Assembly (NCBI RefSeq): GCF_026914185.1 | Contig: NC_070565.1 | Span: 6,882,001 to 6,946,000, forward strand | Length of the DNA stretch: 64,000 nucleotides | Direction: 5' to 3' | Source: Puccinia triticina | Lineage: Eukaryota; Basidiomycota; Pucciniomycetes; Pucciniales; Pucciniaceae | Part shown: positions 53,577-63,380 of the stretch, one piece after another | Layout of the letters: every line of letters begins with the position of its first letter | Numbering within the stretch: the first letter of the stretch is position 1 | The notes under the pieces: model-generated | What the model was told of the DNA's origin: nothing | Databases searched by the model: none | The model's input: only the letters and a program-made list of their open reading frames with translations | Position numbers and translations under genes: made by a program

Positions 53577-54470
53577 TCCACTCTGCATTCTTGCGTGTCA
53601 ATCTCCGCATTGGACTCGCAATTTCCGCAAACCTCTCGATAAACATGCGCACGAAACTACATAACCCAAGGAACTGCAGGATATGAGACGCCGTGCGTGG
53701 CTTTGGCCAATCCAGTATCTTGTTTCGCTTAGGTTCCGCGACCCGCCGTCCGTCTTTAGACACCTCGTGCCCTAGGACCTCCAGCGCCGGTACACAAACC
53801 GCAAACTTCCTTCCTGACACCGTAAGACCCGCTTCCTTGATCCAAAACAAAACCCGCTCCAGCGCCACTGCATACTCCCAGATAAACCGACGAATATTAG
53901 GATTTTCCGCCAACGCCGCTCCGCCGTAATCACTCCTTGGTCCTTTCACGGCCGCATCATCAATAAATATTTGCGCCGTGTGAGGTAAATCGTCCTGAAG
54001 GACCCAGGACATCTGCGCCTGATACACCGCCACCGAATTGGTAGCCCCCTGCGGAAGCCGAGTAAGCTGCAAGCGCCCCAACTGCGTCTCGAACGCCGTC
54101 AGCGGCCTTGTTTCCGCGTGCAATTCCCGCTGGTCGTATCCGCCCATTACGTCCACCAGACCATAGCAAACCCGCCCCGCCATAGTGTCAATGAATTCCT
54201 CTATGCGTGGCGGTAATCCGGCGTCCCGTATAGTGACCGAATTAAGCCGTTGCAAGTCGTGCACGATCCGCAGACTCTTCTTGTCCTGCTTAATTACCGC
54301 AAAGATCGGACTAGAGTAACTGGAGCATGATTGCTCATACAACCCTGTCCGCAACCGTTCCCGCACCAGTTCTGTCATCTCCCCACAAATCACTGCCGGT
54401 ATAGGGATAGGCCGTATCTGCCATGGCTCATGCGGAACCGTGGGGATTCAATAAGGATCCCCAATGCACC
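53577..54470 (-). pseudogene. E5 reverse transcriptase (split by LTR-T)
   Basis: Minus strand: RERLRTGLYEQSCSSYSSP, LRIVHDLQRLNSV, GLVDVMGGYDQRELH, LTRLPQGATNSVAVYQ, catalytic IFIDDAAVKGP, LEVLGHEVSKDGRRV, LQFLGLCSFVRMF, MRRLTRKNAEW, where LTR-T is inserted. RT continues beyond the LTR as NWTQECDEAF. A stop near 54448 separates this frame from the pol N-terminus. Close relative of E3 RT. Confidence 0.87.
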
Positions 54471-55278
54471 GCTTGAGTAAGCCCCGATCTTCCAGTGCGA
54501 ATGACAATGCCTTCTCCCGCAACGTAACAGCTTCGGCCAATAAGTAAAACTCCTCCTTGTGGAGCCATTCTGGTGGCCCAAAGTTGAGACTGGCCATCCG
54601 TTCCGCCGTAATCCGCTTTGTTGGCTCAAACCTTGGCGGAACCCGATGTAGAGGAGTCTTGAACGGATCCCGGCTCCACTTGATCTCCCTCAATGGCGGG
54701 TTGAGCTCCTGCGGCATTGCTATGTTCTGCGGCCGCACCTTCCTTGCCACCGGTTTATACCTTCCACCGTTGACCCGGCCTATTCTTGCTTCACTGTTGT
54801 CGCCAATTGTCCTAGCCACAATCAAACCCCTGCGCGGACGTCTCATTTCGCTCACAACCGTGGCACAATGGTAGGGTTTTGTAGAAAGCCGACTCGGAAG
54901 TGCATACTTGGGAGGACTTACTTGTACACTACTCGCCTCCGCCGCGCAGTTCCTGGTTTCCGTACCAATTTTTCCGCCCTCGTCCATTCCCGCTTTCCGC
55001 TTGTCACTCGTCCCTGTCGCAGAGTAACGGCTCACCACAGTGGCGCTGTGGTAGTGCTTTGATCCTTCCACACTCAGAGATGCACACATTGGAAAGCTCA
55101 CTTTGATATTGGACTGCCTCGCCGTACTTCCGCCAATACCCTCCCGCTTCTTTAATGTCGACCGTCCAGGCTGAGTCAAAGCTTCCTCCGCCCGGATAGC
55201 TCGGCCAACAACTAAAAATCCTCCGCGGGAGGCTCCGCACAGTGATGCGGTGCCCCTTCGCCCACCTCCGTCACCCAA
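54448..55278 (-). CDS. E5 pol N-terminal segment with two M modules
   Basis: A 276-codon minus frame. Its second half is genuine pol N-terminus shared with E3: YKPVARKVRPQNIAMPQELNPPL, SRDPF, MASLNFGPPEWLHKEEF. The first half translates both M modules, giving similar peptides (VSFPMCASLSVEGSKHYH and VSPPKYALPSRLSTKPYH, each then ATVVS). Either these are real peptide repeats or the modules are non-coding and read through by chance. Confidence 0.5.
   Translation of the reverse strand: MGDGGGRRGTASLCGASRGGFLVVGRAIRAEEALTQPGRSTLKKREGIGGSTARQSNIKVSFPMCASLSVEGSKHYHSATVVSRYSATGTSDKRKAGMDEGGKIGTETRNCAAEASSVQVSPPKYALPSRLSTKPYHCATVVSEMRRPRRGLIVARTIGDNSEARIGRVNGGRYKPVARKVRPQNIAMPQELNPPLREIKWSRDPFKTPLHRVPPRFEPTKRITAERMASLNFGPPEWLHKEEFYLLAEAVTLREKALSFALEDRGLLKRCIGDPY
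54849..54924 (-). repeat. Repeated module M, copy 6 (E5)
   Basis: Minus strand: AAGTAAGTCCTCCCAAG, ATGCACTTCC, ending ACGGTTGTGAGC. Confidence 0.7.
55028..55113 (-). repeat. Repeated module M, copy 7 (E5)
   Basis: Minus strand: AAGTGAGCTTTCCAATG, GTGCATCTCTGAG, ending CACTGTGGTGAGCC. The most diverged copy at its donor-like start. Confidence 0.6.
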
Positions 55279-56279
55279 TCTCCGCTTTGAGGCTGGCAGA
55301 TGATTGTCTTGTACTGCTTCCCGTGAGTCCCTTCCACCCGCATCACTTCCTCTTGCCCTGCGAAACAGAAACGCAGTTGCGCTTGGAAAGCAAACAGTGC
55401 TGGTCGACCAAGGATGATCTCGTGAGACCTAGTTACCAAGAACGATAACTTCTTGACCACTTTCGCCACCTCCACGGTCTCCGCCTCCGCTATCCTGTCC
55501 ACTTCACAAGTAAACCCACCCATCGTGCGGATTTTTATGTGAGTCTTCCGCAACACCAAGTTAGCCTCCGACGCCAAATCCGCCGGGAGAATGTTGATCA
55601 TGGACCCTGTGTTGATCATAGCCCATTTTGTGACGTTTCCTACCCTCATACTCACGTATCCCAGTGGACAGGACACGTCCCTAGATGGTAGAACGGGAAT
55701 TGAATCCAGTGAGTGTCCAAACTCCGCACACTTAACCTCCGCAGTTTCCGCGTTAGTGGTGACAGCCGTTGCCGCTGGCTTCCTTTCACCTGACGCCTCT
55801 TTCAACACCCTGATCATCTCGTCCGCCATCACTGTGGAAATTGCCGCCAGCTCCCTCAAGGTAAGGGCTACCGTGGTTTCCGCGCCCATTGCTCGCCGTG
55901 CAACTTCTGCCGCCTTTTTCTTATTGCCCCCCGCCACCGGAGCTACCGGAAGCTGCTTGACCGGCTCTGGTCTGGCTCTAGGAGCGGGAACGGGATCCAA
56001 ATCCATCTTCTCCAAACGCTCCCTCAAGAAGACTTCCCCCGTTTGCACGCACTTCACACTGCTGGCCACTGTCGGCGGCTTCCACACCATGCCCTTGACC
56101 ATCCCAATATTCACTTTCCCTTCCACCTCTTTTCCCTTCGCCCAAGGTTGCCCCGCACGCACCAAGTCCCTCGGAACCGGTCCATCTACTGGCGTACAAT
56201 CCGGCCAAAAGAAAGCGCGCCCCCACAAGGAAACTTTTCCCGCAGCCCGATCCGTTTCGAAGTACTCGCACTGATTCTA
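55212..56279 (-). pseudogene. E5 Gag C-terminus and protease (active-site Asp replaced)
   Basis: Minus strand after a TAG at 56277-56279: WGRAFFWPDCTPVDG, a long linker, SCPLGYVSMRVGNVTKW, then AMINTGSMINILPADL where the family has D-S/T-G. The catalytic Asp is therefore Asn (codon AAC, one G-to-A from GAC). The second motif IILGRPALFAFQAQL is retained. Aspartic proteases need this Asp, so the enzyme is predicted dead. Confidence 0.82.
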
Positions 56280-57140
56280 CATATGGCCAGTTTCCTTGCA
56301 GTAGTTGCACACCGGAGGTCCTTGCCTCCACGGCGGCATCCCACCAGCCTGCGGAGCACCGTCCGTTTGAGGAGCCGCGGGAGCAGCTGCTGGTGGCACA
56401 ACCGTCTGTTGTTCCTTCGGTTGCTTGTGCGCCGCTCTCTGCATAAACAGCTTCAATTCTTTCAGCGTATCCGCCAGGTCACTCACGTCCTTGACCGTAA
56501 CCGGCACCTGCGGAGCCGGTTCCACCCTTGCAACTGCATCGCCTTGGCTGTCGTTCATGAGCTCCAACACTGCTCCTTCATGCTGGGCAGCAGTTTCGGC
56601 CCACCTAGTCGTGGTTTGACCATCAGTCCTCGCTCGTTAAGTCCCCGAAGCACCTTCTCAGTGAAAGTCCGGTCAAATCCCTTCAAGAAAATCCGCTTTG
56701 TTGTACCCATATTGGCTGTCACGATCTCATTCCGCTCCGGATACTGCAGAACCTGGTCGAAACTGGTAATGTAGGACACATACTCCGCTCTCGTCCGCAC
56801 ACTGCCCTTTTCCGCACGCTCCAAAGCCACTTTCTCCAAGTCACTCTCCCGATACCTGGGACCGCGATCTTCCCTCCTTGAGCTTGGTCCAATCCTTACT
56901 CTCGAACCCCTTCATGTCCTCCACTTCCTGCAAGTCCTTGCCTTCCGGAAAGAAGTTGACCACCTGGTACGCTTTATCCGCATCCGTCAGACCTTCTTGC
57001 AGAGCCGCTTTTTCGAACTGGTCGATAAAACGCTCCACCTCCGCCTCTGAAAACTTAAGGTGCAGATAATCCCTGGGCCGTATCTTTGCTCCGCTCAGCG
57101 CAGGAGCCACAGGTCGTTGTCCACCTAGCGCTTCTTCCAT
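56277..57140 (-). pseudogene. gag: E5 Gag (frameshifted, stop in zinc knuckle)
   Basis: Starts MEEALGGQRPVAPALSG at 57140. Capsid-like KIRPRDYLHLKFSEAEVERF and DKAYQVVNFFPEGKDLQEVEDM. A frameshift near 56845 leads to RTRAEYVSYITSFDQVLQY and RIFLKGFDRTFTEKVLRGL, a second shift near 56570, then SDLADTLKELKLFMQRAA. The knuckle CNYCKETGHM is followed by TAG and NQC, so the last Cys lies past a premature stop. Confidence 0.83.
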
Positions 57141-57558
57141 GGTCTCGTCTTCTATCTCTTCTGGTCAAACTCCGTAAGTTCCGCTCGTCGTTCCTCCCGC
57201 TGACACCGCTGGTTGATTGTTCAGGGTGCTCCGCTGATACAGCTGTCGCCTCCTCGCCGCGATTGACTGATTAGGTGAAAACTAGCTCCGCACCAACGAA
57301 AAAGATGTCTGTCCTAGTCTCGGTCCTCACGCTAAGCCCAACCACGATTGTGTTTCGGCAGGTCTTGAGGAAGAGCCTTCTCCGTTTTCCGCAATTACTG
57401 TGTCTCCGCTGTCCGAGCCGCCTGATCCGATCTGAGCTTCTTCGTCGCCTGGAGTAAAGAATTCGCCTTCCGAAGGGTTCATTCAACGTTTCCGCGCAAG
57501 TCTAGTTCCCAAGTATCCAATAACAACACAAAGTTGGGTTCCCGGCCAGACCCCCACT
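57141..57558 (-). other. E5 leader and primer-binding site
   Basis: No gene. On the minus strand the sequence right after the 5' LTR is AG then TGGGGGTCTGGCC (PBS, about 57544-57556), identical over 13 bases to that of E1. Confidence 0.7.
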
Positions 57559-58431
57559 TGTGAGAATGAAAGCTGGTTGGCTGGTGAAGAATGTCCGCTA
57601 ACCGCCTCCTTCAAGAATATTGATGTCCGGGCTGTGTGATTGTCGGTAACTCGGCTCCGCACTGCTACTTTCCGCTAGCCTTCAGCGCTCCTCTACTGAG
57701 CCTGATCCATAGCATAATAATCCGCAAGTGAATAAAGCTCCGCACGTCGCAAGCACAATAATCCGCAAGTAACTCTTGAATAAGGATAAGAACACAGATA
57801 TTCTCTCAATAGCTCTTGTACGTCCGTAGTTGTAAGTACAATGATGATGAGTGTAATCCGTAATACGATAGGATAAGGATGATCATATTGAGATTCTGAA
57901 AAAGAGAGCCCCAAAAACCCTTTCCGTCCTCCCCTCCACACACATTGCCATTCCCACCCAATCCCGCACGTCTGACACTTTCCCGCACTAGTCCGCCTAC
58001 TCCGCCTGCTATCCCGCTTGTCACTTTCCCAGACTCCGCACCTCTCCGACGCTTGCCCTCCCACTGTCCTCTGTCTAGCCCCCGTCAGTCGTTCTCTTGC
58101 CACCGCCTTCACCCCGGTTCCACCCGCTCGAGCTGTCATGGCTCACCCGCTGACGCGCCGCTGCTACCAGTCCACGTGTGTAGTCCCGCCGCAGTCCAGC
58201 CCTGTCTTTTTCCGCTCCGATCCGAATGCCCGATCCGAAATCCGCAATCCGCAATCCGTGCATTCCAATCCGCGCGTGACTTTCCGTAAGCTTTCCTAGC
58301 GTGCTCTCCTGACCTCATCCTCAGTGCTTATGTCACCGGAATGCACCATGCCTGAGCAGCTTTGTGCATTCCCCGCCCGTGCTATCCCCGCGTGGACATT
58401 CTACCGCGCTTGTACTATATAAATCACCACA
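57559..58431 (-). repeat. E5 5' LTR (873 bp)
   Basis: Partner of 44202-45108. TATA on + near 58416-58422 (CTATATAAATC). Two CCGCAAT units. Several single-base differences from the 3' LTR. Protein-like frames here are LTR by-products. Confidence 0.88.
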
Positions 58432-58879
58432 ATGGCGGCTGATGCACCATGGTTATTGTTTCCTCTTATGTCATCCCAAACCATGTAGTAGATGCCTTGT
58501 TGGTTTGTTGCCTTGTCACCTTGTTGGAGGCTTTTTGTACCCTGTTCCCATCTTTCTCTTCGTCTCAGAACCACCTTTTGTCCCCTCACTATAAATGTAG
58601 GGCCTTTTGGCCCATTCTGTTCGTTCCCCATCAGATTGTCACTTTTGCATCCCTGGTCACAGAATAAGAATTACATAGCCTTTTTTACCACATATTTTAC
58701 AGTATATTTTCCCCCTTGATTTCTTCTAGAAAGCACTATTCTCAATACTTCATCAGCCAAACTTTTCTTTAAGAGTCCATACTCTTATTCTTGTCACATA
58801 TTACTCTCCCAACCTGAGAGGCAGCTTTTCACGCACTCATCCCTTTCTAAGCTCTATTCCCCCAAAGAGTAGTTCCACA
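58432..58879 (+). mobile_element. E6 5' LTR remnant
   Basis: Ends GTAGTTCCACA at 58879, like the other TTCCACA-ended LTRs, followed two bases later by TGGTGTCCCAACAG (PBS). TATA-like CACTATAAATG near 58586. The start is unclear; the left edge abuts E5, so the first part may be missing. Confidence 0.65.
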
Positions 58880-59159
58880 AGTGGTGTCCCAACAGTGGCC
58901 TCAATATCTTTAGATTTATAGTCTCGTCATTTCTAGGCTAAACAAATACATCAGTTTATAAAAATTACTCTTAAAATTCTATTGATCTTAGTAGAAAATT
59001 TACTCTTACTCTTAGTTTAAATTCTTTTCAAACAAAATTCCGACCTAGAATTCTTCTGAAATACCTTTAAACTCGACGCACCCAAGTCTTTCTAACTTAA
59101 ATAACTATATCATCAATACAGTAAACTCTAGAAACCCAACCGTAGAAATACAGCAAGAA
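58880..59159 (+). other. E6 primer-binding site and leader
   Basis: PBS TGGTGTCCCAACAGTGG at 58882-58898. AT-rich leader to the gag start, without genes. Confidence 0.6.
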
Positions 59160-61331
59160 ATGCCTAACGCCGGCAGACGAAGCTCTTTCTCCGGACCATA
59201 CCCTAGGTTCCATTTATCTAATATGGAAATTCCGCCGTTTGGAGGAAATACTAGACAAGCAAATGTTGGATTAGCGCCTGCGCCGATGGACTTTGGATCG
59301 TCGGTTCCGCCGGGGAACGCTGGATCGTCAGTTACGCCGAGGAACGTCGGAGCTATGCCAATAGTGAATAGTGGGCTTAACTTTTTGTCAAATCAAGCGC
59401 CCTCAGTGCCATTTAATCCTGAACCAATGAGAAATACTAGCCCTTCGACCACAGGAAGCGCAGCATTGGATCCACTCCTAGGAAATAACTTCTTAAACAG
59501 TCAATACCGCCCTGCGCCGCAATACGTAGACCAGACTCGCCAATCAGGCGCAGCAGCTCAAATTACGCCACATTTCTTACAAACTAGCATTCAGCTCCCC
59601 GCCTATAACCCAGAACCATTTGGAAGGAAACCAGTTAAAATCAAAGCTGGCGCCAAAAGACTTATCTTTGATGGTACAAACATGGACATTGGAGATTTTA
59701 TTAAGCGCCTGGAATACGCGGCTAGATTGGATGGCGCCCAAGGATCTGATATTGCTCTACAAATTATATTCTTCTTGGAAGGGGAGTCTTTAATCAAAGA
59801 AGTACAGGAAATGGAGGAGCGGGAAAGACACGACTGGGAAAAACTCAAGCTTAAATTAGTTCAACATTGGGGAAAAATGCTTCCGCTTCTGCAGTACACA
59901 AGGAATGATTTGGACAAACTTATTTCAACCACGATGGCGAAGGGAATCAAAACCCAGAAGGAGTTCCAGGATTTCAGCATCCAGCTAGAAAACTTAGTAG
60001 CCTACTTAGTGCGCTGTCGACACATGGTTAGCGCGGAAGAAATCAGGCACTCGGTTCTAAATTGCTTATCTTTTCCTATCTGGATCGCCGTAAACCGCGA
60101 ACTTATAAGAGATAACCACATGGAAATGGCCTTGGATGGATATCACATTCTTCCGCCGTATAACACTATCTTGGACTATATTAATAGAGAACTTGGGACT
60201 ATGGCTATTTTAAATGACAAAAACATCCAGAAGGAAATTCAAACAATTCAGCTGCCGGCGCAGAAAGCTCAACCAAAAGATAATGCTATGGACCAACTTA
60301 CTAAAAGCCTCTCTAGCTGGAATGTACAAAAGCAGCCGTCTCCATTTGTGTCGTCAAGTCATGTTCCTTATAAACCCGCCCAACTAGACCGGTCCCCATC
60401 TAGCTATAAATGTAATTACTGTCACATGATTGGACATACCATCCACAGGTGCAATCAAGTTAACTTGGACAAAATCAACAGATTATTTAAAAAGGAAGGA
60501 ACCAATGTTATTTTACCAGACGGAACTCAAATACCTTACGATAAAACCAGGCCTTTTAAAACCGTAGTTGACACTTATCACCAAAGCAGAGGACAAACAG
60601 CGGGAGTTATCAATCTACCGCCAGGAACGCATACGGGAAAAAAAGAGGATAGCGCACCAGAAGTCCAGACCTCTTTTGGAAAGCTTGAGGAGGTTGAATA
60701 CGCGGAGGAAGACACTTTTGACTGCGACATTGGAAAGAGAACCAGAAGTGGAGCAGAATATCCTGAAGAGTCAGACAATTCGAAATCAAAAAAAGTCAGA
60801 AACACAAAGGAAGAGCTCATAGACGTAGACGACAAGAGGTTCCTGGAGATTGCTCGACAGGATGATTATGACCCAGTTCCGCTTCCCGCATCTTCAAGAA
60901 AAGAAAACCCCGTACCAAAGAAGGTTAAAATCCTCACGCCTCATGAGTCTACCAGCGCGCCAACAAAGGAGAAACCTGCCCGCAAAACCTACGTGGAAAG
61001 ACCATTAGCTACGCAGTTCCCTGACACGGAAGAGAAGTTGGTCTCACAAATGCTAAATGAGAAAATTCAACTCACCATTGGAGAAGTTTTCACCATATCT
61101 AACGGCGCCGTGGATGCATTCAAAAAGAAAATTAGCCCCAAAAGAGTTCCTATAGATCAACCTAAGACAACCAACGCCGTCGACGTCAACTCTGAAGACG
61201 AAGAGGAGGAAGCGCAAGATAGCGGTCTGGCACATTACGCTTGCCTCTTAGGATATGTTGCTGTCACCATTAACACTACCAAGATGGATGAATTTGCGAT
61301 GTTGTATATTGATCAATATAGCGTAGATTGA
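59160..61331 (+). CDS. gag: E6 Gag, truncated in the protease (723 aa)
   Basis: Starts MPNAGRRSSFSGPYPRF; Gly/Ala/Pro-rich N-terminus to about 150. Capsid-like domain about 155-370 (VKIKAGAKRLIFDGT, WEKLKLKLVQHWGKML). Zinc knuckle CNYCHMIGHTIHRC near 422-435, then GTNVILPDGTQIPYDKTRPF. The rest is an acidic linker and the start of the protease region (YACLLGYVAVTIN, MLYID). The frame is lost at the expected D-S/T-G: after YID come QYSVD and a stop. Gag itself has no stop or shift, so E6 is young but cut at about 61310. Confidence 0.88.
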   Translation: MPNAGRRSSFSGPYPRFHLSNMEIPPFGGNTRQANVGLAPAPMDFGSSVPPGNAGSSVTPRNVGAMPIVNSGLNFLSNQAPSVPFNPEPMRNTSPSTTGSAALDPLLGNNFLNSQYRPAPQYVDQTRQSGAAAQITPHFLQTSIQLPAYNPEPFGRKPVKIKAGAKRLIFDGTNMDIGDFIKRLEYAARLDGAQGSDIALQIIFFLEGESLIKEVQEMEERERHDWEKLKLKLVQHWGKMLPLLQYTRNDLDKLISTTMAKGIKTQKEFQDFSIQLENLVAYLVRCRHMVSAEEIRHSVLNCLSFPIWIAVNRELIRDNHMEMALDGYHILPPYNTILDYINRELGTMAILNDKNIQKEIQTIQLPAQKAQPKDNAMDQLTKSLSSWNVQKQPSPFVSSSHVPYKPAQLDRSPSSYKCNYCHMIGHTIHRCNQVNLDKINRLFKKEGTNVILPDGTQIPYDKTRPFKTVVDTYHQSRGQTAGVINLPPGTHTGKKEDSAPEVQTSFGKLEEVEYAEEDTFDCDIGKRTRSGAEYPEESDNSKSKKVRNTKEELIDVDDKRFLEIARQDDYDPVPLPASSRKENPVPKKVKILTPHESTSAPTKEKPARKTYVERPLATQFPDTEEKLVSQMLNEKIQLTIGEVFTISNGAVDAFKKKISPKRVPIDQPKTTNAVDVNSEDEEEEAQDSGLAHYACLLGYVAVTINTTKMDEFAMLYIDQYSVD

Positions 61332-61779
61332 TCAATTTGGTTTTTTATTATTCCTCTTGATACCTTTGTCTGTTTTCCATGTCTCCTTGATACTATTCTA
61401 TAATCTCTCTCCTTCTGCCTGTGTTAGCTTCAAGCCACAGGAATTTTTTTTTTCTTTTGCCAGATAACATTCATAAATTTCTACATACACCACTCAATTC
61501 TTCCTGAAAAAAAGACGTTTCAAGTTTTAGGATTAATCCAGGGTAGCTGAGGGGTCTCAAATTTTTTTTCTTTTTTTTTTTACTTCAACAATTGATGTTA
61601 TCAGAAGTCTCCAAATCGACTTTTTTTCAAAAGAGGAAAAACATTGACCCCTGACCTCTCTCATGATACCATCCTGCACACATTTTTAATTTGGTTGGTT
61701 GAACTTGCTCAAGATACTGCATATCATACTTGAAGTGCTACATGCATAGAAGGCCGTTTTGAAATTAGTTTACCATGGT
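61332..61779 (+). other. Spacer between E6 and satellite
   Basis: AT-rich with T runs (61447-61463, 61563-61581). No gene or repeat identified. Confidence 0.6.
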
Positions 61780-63380
61780 TTTGCATATTTTTCTTAAATG
61801 ACCACAAAACCTCCAAATGTAGCAGCTACAATCTGACCAGTTGCCAAATCTCACTAATTTGGTAGTTTCTTGGTGTTTCTGCCACTATATCTCAGCACAG
61901 CATGGGGGTTCTTCCATGATATTGGTACCAAGATGATCAAATGCCCTCAAAGATTGATTGAGTACCTCCAATGAGCACAAAACCCCCAATTGTAGCAGGC
62001 ACAATGTGATCAGTTGCCAAAAATCACTAATTTGGTAGTTTCTTGGTGTTTCTGCCACTATATCTCAGCGCAGCATGGGAGTTATTCCATTATATTGGTA
62101 CCAAAATGATCAAATGCCCCTGAAGATTCATTGGGTACCTTGAATGAACACAAAAACTCCAAATGTAGCAGCCACAATGTGATTAGTTGCCAAATATCAC
62201 TAATTTGGTAGTTTCTCGGTGTTTCTGCCACTATATCTCGGCGCAGCATGGGAGTTCTTCCATGATGTTGGTACCAAAATGATCAGATGCCCTCAAATAT
62301 TCATTGAGTACCTTGGATGACCACAAAACCCCCAAATGTAGCAGCCACAATGTGATCAGTTGCCAAATATCACTAATTTGGTGTTTCTGCCACTATATCT
62401 CAGCGCAGCATGGGAGTTCTTCCATGATATTGGTGAAAAAATGATCACATGCCCCTGAAGATTCATTGTGTACCTTGAATGACCACAATACCCCCAAATG
62501 TAGCAGCCACACTGTGATCAGTTGCAAAATATCACCAATTTGGTAGTTCCTTGGTGTTTCTGCCACTATATCTCAGTGCAGCATGGGAGTTCTCCCATGA
62601 TATTGGTACAAAAATGATCACATGCCCTCAAAAATTTATTGTGTACCTTGAATGACATCAAAAACCCCAAATGTAGCAGCTACAAAGTGATCAGTTGCCA
62701 AATATCACTAATTTGGTAGTTTCTTGGTGTTTCTGCCACTTTATCTCAGCGCAGCGTGGGAGTCCTTTCATTATATTGGTACCAAAATGATCAAAATCCC
62801 TCAAAGATTCATTGAGGCCCTTGGGTGACCACGAAACCCCCCAATGTAGCAGCCACAATGTGATCAGTTGCCAAATATCACTAATTTGGTGTTTCTGCCA
62901 CTATATCTCAGCCCAGCATGGGAGTTCTTTCATGATATTGGTAACAAAATGATCATATGCCCCTGAAGATTCATTGTGTACCTTGAATGACCACAATACC
63001 CCCAAATGTAGTAGCCACACTGTGATCAGTTGCCAAATATCACTAATTTGGTAGTTTCTTGGTGTTTCTGCCACTATATCTCAGCGCAGCATGGGAGTTC
63101 TTCCATGATATTGGTACCAAAATGATCAAATGGCCCTGAAGATTTGTTGTGTACCTTGGATGACCACAAAACCCCCAAATGTAGCAGCCACAATGTGATC
63201 AGTTGCCAAATATCACTAATTTGGTAGTTTCTTGGTGTTTCTGCCACTATATCTCAGCTCAGTTTGGGAGTTCTTCCATGATGTTGGTACCAAAATGATC
63301 AAATTCCCCTGAAGATTCATTGTGTACCTTGAATGACCACAATACCCCCAAATGTAGCAGCCACACTGTGATCAGTTGCC
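61780..63380 (+). repeat. Satellite array, about 172-bp unit, forward orientation
   Basis: Landmark TGATCAGTTGCCAAATA recurs near 62008, 62181, 62354, 62515, 62687, 62860, 63022, 63194 and 63366, with a diverged copy at 61836. Spacing is about 172, with two units of about 162 that lack an 11-bp TAGTTTCTTG block. Each unit also holds TTTCTGCCACTATATCTC and TTGGTACCAAAATGATCA. No genes. Confidence 0.92.

Larger units (their letters stand above)
44202..58431 (-). mobile_element. E5: Ty3/gypsy element on the minus strand with antisense zinc-cluster gene
   Basis: Right to left: 5' LTR 57559-58431, PBS, gag, protease, M modules, RT (split by LTR-T copy C), RNase H, integrase, antisense Zn2Cys6 gene and 3' LTR 44202-45108. 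LTR ends are TGTGGTGATT and CATTCTCACA in minus sense. Flanks ATGG (44198-44201) and ATGG (58432-58435) suggest a 4-bp duplication. A 3400-bp unit containing part of the LTR, the antisense gene and the integrase C-terminus is duplicated in tandem. Confidence 0.88.

Noticed and set aside
57945..58299. Frames rich in NPQSAI repeats
   Set aside because: Translations of the CCGCAAT repeats in the E5 LTR.
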